The notes under the pieces: model-generated
Seen by the model: the letters and a program-made list of their open reading frames with translations, nothing else
The model's database searches: none
Told to the model about the DNA's origin: nothing
In this document: positions 1 to 5,007 of the stretch, one piece after another
Layout: each line of letters starts with the position of its first letter
How positions within the stretch are numbered: the stretch's first letter is position 1
Source of the DNA: Fimbriimonadales bacterium
GTDB lineage: Bacteria > Armatimonadota > Fimbriimonadia > Fimbriimonadales > Fimbriimonadaceae
NCBI GenBank assembly: GCA_026392145.1
Contig: JAPLCS010000321.1
Span: forward strand, 1-5,007
Direction: 5' to 3'
Length of the DNA stretch: 5,007 nucleotides
Translations under genes and position numbers: made by a program

Positions 1-87
1 ACATCGAGGAGGCAAAGTGAGCAACACTTTGTCAAAGACTTCGACACTTTGATTCTCAAAACTGAGCCTTACTCCACCAGAAACCTA
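1..87 (-). pseudogene. In-frame continuation of the amine oxidase gene beyond a TAG codon
   Basis: Reading the minus strand in the same frame as the upstream amine-oxidase ORF, the TAG at 87-85 is followed by 28 sense codons that stay open to the window edge. They read V-S-G-G-V-R-L-S-F, then an acidic/polar stretch, then FDKVLLTLPPR. This is the pattern flavin amine oxidases show after the conserved 'V..I' strand: a short beta hairpin, then a strand ending in a Pro that carries the ' A..VI.t.P' type motif. The match of frame and pattern says this is the same gene broken by one codon, not a neighbouring gene. CAG (Gln) to TAG is the simplest change. The rest of the gene, including the C-terminal FAD-binding segment, would lie beyond position 1 and cannot be seen. 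Confidence 0.72.
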
Positions 88-768
88 CTCCAATCGCTCC
101 AAAACATAACCAAAACGTACATCTGACCGAAGCTCATTCTCCATTTGGGCAAACAAGTGTCCAAAGCCACCTGGAGACCTGAATGCACTCATTTCACTCT
201 CACCTCGATTCAAGTTTTCACGATTGATATAGTGGGTGTATCCACACAGCCACCCTAACAGTCCAATACGATCAAGGTCGTCACCTTCATCACTCCGTAA
301 ATTAGCTGTCATCCACCAGTAGCCACGATCGCTCTGGCAATGCTGCTTCAAAAAAAGGTCGAGCGTCAACAAGTCATATTTTGCAAAGTCTTGGTTCAAC
401 TGGGCAGGCAATTTCAACTGACGGGCCATCGCTCTCGCTTCGTGCTCAATAATTTCCTCATCTCTCAACAAATCAGCCCAAAGCTGGTCAGTCGGACGTC
501 GTTGCCCCTGATAGAACACCAACGCAGGTTCACGCACTGCCTCATCCAACTGACCCGCATACTTGCGAACTAGAGCATGCAGCAAAGGTTGGTCAGCATC
601 AATCCATTCACCTCCCGCCTCATAGATCGCACCTTGATCGCTGATTGTTTCGATTCTCCCACCAACGCGGTTCCTTGCTTCAAAAACAATAACCTCCGCG
701 CCTTGAGCTTGCAAGAGCAATGCTGCCTGAATCCCAGAAATCCCAGCTCCGATTACGGCAACTTTCAT
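85..768 (-). CDS. FAD-dependent amine oxidase/protoporphyrinogen-oxidase-like flavoprotein, N-terminal part ending at an in-frame TAG
   Basis: The 227-residue product begins with a textbook Rossmann dinucleotide-binding fold: strand MKVAVI, GAGISG at residues 7-12, and the acidic end of strand 2 at Glu30 in VFEAR. The flavin amine oxidase signature RVGGRIET follows at 34-41, then the FAD-contacting YEAGGEWI at 49-56. Near residues 191-213 the S-A-F-R-S-P-G-G-F-G-H-L segment matches the 'GG...L...L' element that precedes the second FAD-domain strand. Members of this family (monoamine oxidases, protoporphyrinogen oxidase, phytoene desaturases) are usually about 420-500 residues, so this is roughly the first half. 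The substrate cannot be told. No signal peptide is present, so it is probably cytoplasmic or membrane-associated. The ATG overlaps the TGA of the upstream small membrane protein gene (ATGA) and has a good Shine-Dalgarno site. Translation ends at TAG, but homologous sequence continues in frame afterwards. Confidence 0.85.
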   Translation of the reverse strand: MKVAVIGAGISGIQAALLLQAQGAEVIVFEARNRVGGRIETISDQGAIYEAGGEWIDADQPLLHALVRKYAGQLDEAVREPALVFYQGQRRPTDQLWADLLRDEEIIEHEARAMARQLKLPAQLNQDFAKYDLLTLDLFLKQHCQSDRGYWWMTANLRSDEGDDLDRIGLLGWLCGYTHYINRENLNRGESEMSAFRSPGGFGHLFAQMENELRSDVRFGYVLERLE

Positions 769-983
769 CGTTTACCCCTTATCAAGTAAGAAAGTCCAAG
801 CAAGCCCACAAGCAGAACCCCAGCCCCTAACTGCATCCAACCTTTGAGAAAACAGAGTCCCAGCAAAGAGATCGTGAAAACTCCAATAAATCCGACCGCT
901 TTGGGATTAAATGGCTTTTTGACTGCCACGAACGGCAACACAAAAAGAAAAATGAGGGCTAATGGCAAGAGGACAAACTTCAT
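765..983 (-). CDS. Small hydrophobic membrane protein of unknown function (72 aa)
   Basis: I do not recognise a family. The 72-residue product is almost entirely hydrophobic, with three likely membrane spans at about residues 3-21, 29-46 and 50-68. They are separated by short loops carrying basic residues (Lys22, Lys23, Lys28, Lys47), and the protein ends in the basic tail RGKR. By the positive-inside rule the first loop and the C-terminus may both face the cytoplasm, though three spans would then need one of them to be a re-entrant or shorter segment; the topology is uncertain. The start lies 15 nt after the stop of the reductase-like gene, and the TGA stop overlaps the next ATG, so it is very probably translated as part of the same mRNA. 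Its Shine-Dalgarno site is weak. The operon position is the main support that this is a real gene. A short membrane partner or anchor for a neighbouring enzyme is possible, but nothing shows it. Confidence 0.65.
   Translation of the reverse strand: MKFVLLPLALIFLFVLPFVAVKKPFNPKAVGFIGVFTISLLGLCFLKGWMQLGAGVLLVGLLGLSYLIRGKR
775..780 (-). promoter_or_regulatory. Ribosome binding site AAGGGG for the amine oxidase gene
   Basis: The minus strand reads AAGGGG, then six nucleotides (TAAACG), then the ATG at 768-766. This is the clearest Shine-Dalgarno site in the window and supports that start. It lies inside the last codons of the upstream membrane protein gene, which suits translational coupling through the ATGA overlap. 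Confidence 0.6.
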
Positions 984-998
984 AGCTTTACCGACGGT

Positions 999-1877
999 TT
1001 ATCCACTCTTCAAACGATTCGCCCGCAACACTGAAGCCCAAGGGGCGCGAACCTCCGCAATTTCAGCAAGAAACTCCGGCGATTGAACCCTTTCAACAAG
1101 TCGACTCAGTTCAGATTCAATCTCGAGATCGGTGGTACTCACCTCACCATCCCTCCATGCCGTAAGTAAAGCTACATCATGTAGATTGCGTATTTCTGTA
1201 ATGACCTTGTGCTTGCGTTGCCTCAATGCCATGAGCGGCAACTCCAACTCAGGTTTGAGCCACGAAAGTGGCACCCCGGCAATGTTCAAACAATCAGTCA
1301 ACACAACTCCAACCCGACGTTTGTGAGCAAGTGGCTCAAGGTTCTCTAAAGACCGAGAAGAGTGGACGGGTCGGGGAATCATCACCGAATCAAACCCGTC
1401 ATGGAACTGCCAGAACCCAAGAACCGCCATCGCCGGTCCGTCCGCCATCAACCCCAAAAATCGAATATATCCTTCTTGCTTTGCATGCTCCAATGCAGCA
1501 AGCGCACCATTGATCTGGTACTCCTCTAAATTCCTGCGAATACGGAGATAGTAAAAGTCAATCATCTCGCGTCCCAAGGCCGAAAGGGTTTCAATCAGGT
1601 GCGCCTGAATCAAGTCCGTCGCATGATCCTCGCTTGTGGCCAACTCTATCTGCAACGTCCCACGCTGCAACAGCACATCCTGACCACCACGCACCATGGA
1701 TCCCCAAAGTGCGGGCTGGGAAGAGATATCCAGTGGACATCCAACTGATCTAGCGGCATCAATAAGGTCCATCGGCGATGCATCACCAAACCCACCGTCT
1801 GGAACCGATAACTTAGCCCAACCATTCGGAAGAGATACATTAGTTCGACCAAAAACTTCTTGATTTATTGTTGCCAT
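999..1877 (-). CDS. Aldo/keto-reductase-like protein, apparently lacking the usual catalytic residues
   Basis: The 292-residue product keeps the layout of an aldo/keto reductase (AKR) barrel. MDLIDAARSVGCPLD (36-50) matches the strand-helix that normally leads to 'DTA..YG'. LIETLSALGREMIDFYYLRI (94-113) matches 'le.SL.rLg.dyiDLy.lH'. INGALAALEHAKQEGYIRFLGL (122-143) matches 'al..lk..GkIR.iGvS', FDSVMIP (162-168) the following strand, and ENLEPLAHKRRVGVVLTD (178-195) the 'l.pla...gigvi' element. AKRs use an Asp-Tyr-Lys-His tetrad and NAD(P)H. Here Asp50 may remain, but the 'YG' position reads WG (58-59), the Lys strand reads IELATS, and the His position is Arg112. It may therefore be a non-catalytic or altered member. 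There is no signal peptide, so it is probably cytoplasmic. The ATG lies 19 nt after the prenyltransferase stop with only a weak purine-rich site upstream. The family call is fairly firm; its function is unknown. Confidence 0.72.
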   Translation of the reverse strand: MATINQEVFGRTNVSLPNGWAKLSVPDGGFGDASPMDLIDAARSVGCPLDISSQPALWGSMVRGGQDVLLQRGTLQIELATSEDHATDLIQAHLIETLSALGREMIDFYYLRIRRNLEEYQINGALAALEHAKQEGYIRFLGLMADGPAMAVLGFWQFHDGFDSVMIPRPVHSSRSLENLEPLAHKRRVGVVLTDCLNIAGVPLSWLKPELELPLMALRQRKHKVITEIRNLHDVALLTAWRDGEVSTTDLEIESELSRLVERVQSPEFLAEIAEVRAPWASVLRANRLKSG

Positions 1878-1896
1878 TTACTTTTCACTTTCGACA

Positions 1897-2781
1897 TCAT
1901 TGACCAAACGCTATCTGATCAATGAGGGCAATTAAAAACACACCCACTGAGATACAACCATTCAAGGTAAAAAACGCCATGTTGACCTTTCTAAAATCGT
2001 GTGGCTTCACCAAGGACTGCTCATAGGCCAACATAACCCCAGCAAATACCAAAGCCGCATATCCAAAAACCGAATGAGTCGCTCCCGTAAAGCTGGCCAC
2101 CAAGAAACCAAAACTCACTAAATGAGTGAAACGACTGATAAGAAGAGCACGTTCCTTGCCAAACTTTGCAGGTACTGAATGCAGTCCATGGTCGCGATCA
2201 AACTCTTCGTCCTGTAGCGCATAAATAATGTCAAAACCCGCGGTCCAAAACATCACCGCAAAGGTAAGCAAGAGGGGGCGCACGGCAAATTGTCCCGTGA
2301 CCGCAATCCAAGCCGCAGTGGGAGCAATTCCTAAGCTGAGCCCGAGCCAGTAGTGACAAAGCCACGTAAACCGCTTGGTTCTTGAATAGAAAATGGTCAC
2401 AAACAATGCAACAGGTGAAAGAACCAGTGTCAATGAGTTCAAAAGTGACGCCGCCACCACAAAAAGCAAACAGGAAGCAAAAAAATAAATATTCACTTGC
2501 CTCAGACTTAGAAGTCCAGCCGGGATAGCCCGCATTTTCGTGCGATCGTTCACTGCATCAATATCCCTATCCGCAATGCGGTTGTAAGCCATTGCCGCAG
2601 TCCGACAACTCACCATTGCCAGCAAAATCAAGAAGAAAGTCCGGAATCCCGGCCAACCAGAAGGTACCGCCGCCCACATCATTCCCAACATTGCATAGGG
2701 CAACGCGAACACAGAGTGCTCGAATTTAATCATTTCGAGGAAAGTTCTCAGACTTCCTTTCGTTGAGGGTTGAGCGGGCAT
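1897..2781 (-). CDS. ubiA: UbiA-superfamily polyprenyltransferase (UbiA/MqnP type, quinone biosynthesis)
   Basis: The 294-residue integral membrane protein matches the UbiA family in length and motifs. The first Mg-diphosphate site is NRIADRDID (67-75), inside the stretch that starts CRTAAMAYN and runs to RAIPAGLLS. The second is YALQDEEFD (187-195), followed by HGLHSVPAKFG. About eight or nine hydrophobic spans are visible. KFEHSVFALPYAMLG (19-33), the KRFTWLCH segment (136-143), GFDIIYALQ and the C-terminal FFTLNG fit the bacterial subgroup that includes the putative 4-hydroxybenzoate prenyltransferases and MqnP of the futalosine menaquinone route. Such enzymes attach a polyprenyl chain to an aromatic acid at the inner membrane. 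The gene symbol is family-level: UbiA and MqnP cannot be told apart here, and no other quinone gene is in view. The ATG at 2781 gives the usual short N-terminal extension before the first span. No strong Shine-Dalgarno site is seen. It is the first gene of the minus-strand operon. Confidence 0.9.
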   Translation of the reverse strand: MPAQPSTKGSLRTFLEMIKFEHSVFALPYAMLGMMWAAVPSGWPGFRTFFLILLAMVSCRTAAMAYNRIADRDIDAVNDRTKMRAIPAGLLSLRQVNIYFFASCLLFVVAASLLNSLTLVLSPVALFVTIFYSRTKRFTWLCHYWLGLSLGIAPTAAWIAVTGQFAVRPLLLTFAVMFWTAGFDIIYALQDEEFDRDHGLHSVPAKFGKERALLISRFTHLVSFGFLVASFTGATHSVFGYAALVFAGVMLAYEQSLVKPHDFRKVNMAFFTLNGCISVGVFLIALIDQIAFGQ

Positions 2782-2806
2782 CGTTTGAATCCAGTAAACT
2801 CAGTTC
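2782..2806. promoter_or_regulatory. 25-bp divergent gap between the prenyltransferase and argS starts
   Basis: Only 25 bp separate the ATG of the minus-strand gene (2781) from the TTG of argS (2807). This is too short for two complete promoters, so core promoter elements for each gene must lie at least partly within the 5' coding end of the other. For argS one can pick TTGAGC (2770-2775) with a poor -10-like TAAACT (2795-2800), but the spacing (19 nt) and match are weak. Neither start has a recognisable Shine-Dalgarno site in this gap, so short-leader or leaderless transcripts are possible. No operator palindrome is seen. Confidence 0.35.
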
Positions 2807-4759
2807 TTGCTAAGAAGTTACCTTGCCGAGCTGTTCCGATATGCAATTGAATCCCTGATCACCTCAGGCGCTCTCCCCGCAGAAGTCCGAGAAGCGACCA
2901 TTGAAATCGCAGATCCGAAAAACCCAGAGCACGGAGATTTCGCTTGCAACTTCGCCATGGTAGCAGCCAAAAAAGCAGGCAAGAACCCTCGCGAACTCGC
3001 CGAAATGCTCTCTGAAGCGCTCGCGGTATTCCAAGAATTTGAATCCATTGAAGTGGCTGGTCCCGGGTTCATAAACCTACGTGTCAAATCATCCTACGTC
3101 GCCTCTTGGCTCCCCACTATCTTAACCCTTGGTCCATCAGGTATTTCCAAGTCCACACCTAAAGGTCCTGGGAAGAAGATAAACGTTGAGTTTGTTTCCG
3201 TAAACCCGAACGGTCCCATAACCATCGGTTCAGGAAGGGGTGCCGCCTACGGCTCCACGCTTTGTAATGTGCTCGAAGCCGCTGGTAATACCGTGCATCG
3301 CGAGTATTACATCAATGACGGTGTCAACTCGGAGCAAATGCGACTGTTTGCCGAGTCAGTGCTAGCGATTACCAAGGGCAAACCCGTTCCAGAAAATGGG
3401 TACAAAGGCGACTATGTGCATGATGTCGCGAAGTCTCTGTCCCACATCGATTCCGATGACGTCGACCTTATTCGCTACCTCAGCGAAAAAGAAATGATTC
3501 AGCAACAACGCACCGCTCTTTCGGCCTTCGGTGTAGAGTACGACACTTGGTTCAGCGAACAGTCACTACACGACAAGGGCATGGTCGATGACGAAATTGA
3601 TCTCCTTGAACAAAAAGGAATTGCCGACACTGCCCCAGTTCGAACCAAGCTCAAACTGGCAAAAGGCAACAAAATAGAGGACGTTTTCACTGAAATCCAA
3701 GACACTCCGGTAGACGAGGATGGAAACATAATCACAGACAACTCCGGAAGCTCAGACGGGCACACTCTGTGGCTACGCTCAACGAAACTAGGCGACGACA
3801 TGGACCGGGTTCTCCTCCGAAAAGACGGTCGGCTGACCTATATCGCAAGCGATGTTGCCTATCACAAAGATAAATTCAATCGACCTGAAAACGCCGACAA
3901 ACTTATCACCATCCTTGGACCCGACCACCACGGTTACATTGGAAGGCTCACCGCAGTGGTTGCCGCCATGCTGCTTGAGTCATTCGAACTAGGCGAGCCC
4001 TGTCATGCGGAAATAGACCAAAAACTTTACCGAGGTGAAGGCGAAAAAGCTGCTTGCGAGGCAGCACTTACAGAAGCTAAAAAAAGACTCGAAGTCCAAA
4101 TCTATCAGCTTGTCAGATTTCTCAAAGATGGTAAGCCAGCCCCTATGCGTAAAAGGGATGGCAACATCTACGCCCTCATCGATCTCATGAAAGAAATTGG
4201 CTTAAAGATCAAGCCCAATGGAACAGAGGAGGAGCAACTATCCGCTGGAAAAGATGTCGCGCGATTCTTTTACCTCATGCGAGACCATGACACGACCTTT
4301 GACTTTGACCTCGATCTCGCAGAGAAGCAAAGCGACGAAAATCCTGTCTTCTACGTCCAATATGCCCACGCAAGAATTTGCTCCATTCTCGCCAAGGCAG
4401 ACACCGTACTTCCCGCTGAATCCCGCACTAAAGAAGGTAGTCCCGAACTCTTCGCACTTGTTTCGCACGAAAAAGAAAAGGCGGTTATAAAGAAGGTTCT
4501 TGACCTGTCAGATGAAGTCAGAAGAGCAAGCGAAGACTACGGCGTACACAGAATCGCTACCTATGCTGTTGAACTAGCAAGGACTTTCCACGCGTTTTAT
4601 GACCAATGCAAGGTCATTCAAACCGAAGACCCAGCACTCAGCAACGCAAGGCTAATGGTCTGCGAAGCAACCAAGATTGGGCTCAAATCCGCCCTAGATT
4701 TGCTCGGTATTTCAGCTCCCTATCGAATGGAACGGGCCGATTCAGTTCCAGCCGAATAG
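2807..4759 (+). CDS. argS: Arginyl-tRNA synthetase (arginine--tRNA ligase), divergent class I signatures
   Basis: The cytoplasmic enzyme charges tRNA-Arg with arginine using ATP. Domains run in family order. The N-terminal additional domain (about 1-95) includes HGDFACNFAM (42-51) and the conserved VAGPGFINLRV (83-93). The catalytic core starts at VEFVSVNPNGP (127-137), with REYYINDGVN (165-174), LWLRSTKLGDDMDRVL (321-336), the arginine-binding Tyr345 and Asp349 in YIASDVAYH, and GPDHHGYIGR (371-380). The DALR anticodon-binding domain (about 515-640) has YAHARICSIL and ends LLGISAPYRM. At 650 residues it exceeds the usual 550-600 because of insertions near 276-318, 388-426 and 465-481. The HIGH box reads TIGS (139-142) and the KMSK box PMRK (446-449). 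The start is a TTG: an in-frame TAA at 2795-2797 leaves no ATG or GTG upstream, and the next starts would delete the N-terminal helix. The frame is unbroken, and as an essential gene it is presumably functional. It ends with TAG. Confidence 0.96.
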   Translation: MLRSYLAELFRYAIESLITSGALPAEVREATIEIADPKNPEHGDFACNFAMVAAKKAGKNPRELAEMLSEALAVFQEFESIEVAGPGFINLRVKSSYVASWLPTILTLGPSGISKSTPKGPGKKINVEFVSVNPNGPITIGSGRGAAYGSTLCNVLEAAGNTVHREYYINDGVNSEQMRLFAESVLAITKGKPVPENGYKGDYVHDVAKSLSHIDSDDVDLIRYLSEKEMIQQQRTALSAFGVEYDTWFSEQSLHDKGMVDDEIDLLEQKGIADTAPVRTKLKLAKGNKIEDVFTEIQDTPVDEDGNIITDNSGSSDGHTLWLRSTKLGDDMDRVLLRKDGRLTYIASDVAYHKDKFNRPENADKLITILGPDHHGYIGRLTAVVAAMLLESFELGEPCHAEIDQKLYRGEGEKAACEAALTEAKKRLEVQIYQLVRFLKDGKPAPMRKRDGNIYALIDLMKEIGLKIKPNGTEEEQLSAGKDVARFFYLMRDHDTTFDFDLDLAEKQSDENPVFYVQYAHARICSILAKADTVLPAESRTKEGSPELFALVSHEKEKAVIKKVLDLSDEVRRASEDYGVHRIATYAVELARTFHAFYDQCKVIQTEDPALSNARLMVCEATKIGLKSALDLLGISAPYRMERADSVPAE

Positions 4760-4821
4760 CCACAACGGCAGTCAAAAGATTTGTACCACCCAACGCAAAG
4801 ATATTCCACAAGTGTGAAGTA

Positions 4822-5007
4822 TCACCGCGAGCCAACTGAACCTGGCGCTGCCGTGGAAGCACGCGTATCCAACCGGCAAGAAAAGCTGTGAAATCTCGAA
4901 GGCACTTCTTTCCCTTCAATCCGCTTGATCAAAACCTCAGTAGCATCACGAGCCATCTGCTCGATCGGTTGGTAAATTGCCGTCAACTTGGGAGATAAAG
5001 TATCGCA
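4822..5007 (-). CDS. LacI-family transcriptional regulator, C-terminal fragment (cut by window edge)
   Basis: Reading the minus strand from 5007 gives 61 open codons ending in TGA at 4824-4822. The segment LSPKLTAIYQPIEQMARDAT followed by EVLIKRIEGKEVPSR and then RLDTRASTAAP is the standard C-terminus of LacI/GalR-type repressors: 'p.LTtv.qp..emG..A...ll..i.g', a short strand, then 'L..R.St..P'. This is the end of the periplasmic-binding-protein-like effector domain; the helix-turn-helix DNA-binding domain would lie beyond 5007. Members usually have about 330-360 residues and repress or activate sugar-use genes in response to a ligand. Ligand and targets cannot be known from this piece. The gene converges on argS with 62 bp between the stops. 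It has no start within the window, which is why a different frame in this stretch can look like a small ORF. Confidence 0.85.
   Translation of the reverse strand, partial: CDTLSPKLTAIYQPIEQMARDATEVLIKRIEGKEVPSRFHSFSCRLDTRASTAAPGSVGSR

Noticed and set aside
24..51. Direct repeat ACACTTTG (24-31 and 44-51) with a CTTTG-T-CAAAG palindrome at 27-37
   Set aside because: The repeat falls in the in-frame amine-oxidase continuation and is explained by protein sequence such as FDKVLL. It is too short to support a regulatory site.
340..1513. Plus-strand ORFs opposite the amine oxidase, small membrane protein and AKR-like genes
   Set aside because: They show no recognisable motif or good ribosome binding site, and they overlap minus-strand genes with clear or operon-supported coding.
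2818..3801. Minus-strand ORFs within argS (around 2818-3087 and 3499-3801)
   Set aside because: Serine/arginine-rich, low-complexity translations with no motif, wholly antisense to a strongly conserved synthetase. They are shadows.
4783..4791. Minus-strand GGGTGGTAC, resembling the core of the T-box riboswitch antiterminator, close to a tRNA synthetase gene
   Set aside because: A T-box would lie upstream of argS on its own strand. This site is downstream of argS on the opposite strand, lacks the following CCGCG, and no Stem I or terminator hairpin is seen. Chance match.
4760..4821. Possible bidirectional terminator between the convergent argS and LacI-family genes
   Set aside because: No GC-rich inverted repeat followed by a T-run is visible on either strand in these 62 bp; only weak 4-bp pairings such as TTTG/CAAA.
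4757..4891. argS frame stays open for 43 codons after its TAG, which with the other in-frame TAG might suggest TAG is read as an amino acid
   Set aside because: The ArgRS family C-terminus (LLGISAPYRM) ends just before this TAG, and the extension is antisense to the LacI-family gene with no family-like sequence. TAG is a genuine stop here.
4683..4919. A 78-codon minus-strand ORF starting with ATG at 4919
   Set aside because: It lies in a different frame from the LacI-family C-terminus, which fits the family far better, and it runs into the antisense of argS. It is a shadow.

Overview
This 5 kb window is compact bacterial chromosome. Four genes lie head to tail on the minus strand (2781 down to 1), argS runs on the plus strand (2807-4759), and the 3' end of a LacI-family regulator gene enters from the right edge on the minus strand (5007-4822). 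Gaps are 4 nt of overlap to 62 nt. I see no RNA gene, insertion sequence, CRISPR array, integration site or phage gene. Base composition looks about half G+C by eye (not counted). The organism is a bacterium with the standard use of TAG, TGA and TAA as stops. The UbiA/MqnP-type prenyltransferase, the LacI-type regulator and an unusual argininyl-tRNA synthetase would suit a free-living environmental lineage such as Verrucomicrobiota or Armatimonadota, but that placement is only a guess.

Left part (minus strand, read from 2781 to 1): a UbiA-superfamily membrane prenyltransferase of the quinone-pathway type; 19 nt later, a 292-residue protein with an aldo/keto-reductase-like fold whose usual catalytic residues appear to be lost; 15 nt later, a 72-residue hydrophobic membrane protein; then, overlapping it by ATGA, an FAD-dependent amine-oxidase-family protein. 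Spacing and shared direction indicate one transcription unit. The last gene is cut by an in-frame TAG at codon 228, yet the same frame beyond it still reads as family-typical protein up to the window edge, so it looks like a recent nonsense mutation, a sequencing error or, less likely, readthrough.

Right part: argS starts at a TTG only 25 bp from the ubiA-type start, so the two divergent genes must have promoter elements inside each other's 5' coding ends. The enzyme is 650 residues, longer than the usual roughly 550-600, because of three insertions in the catalytic domain, and both class I signatures are altered (HIGH reads TIGS, KMSK reads PMRK). The convergent LacI-family gene is present only as its last 61 codons.

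No undescribed multi-gene system is evident. The points most worth a second look are the divergent ArgRS signatures, the in-frame amber codon, and the degenerate reductase-like protein embedded between the prenyltransferase and the flavoprotein.
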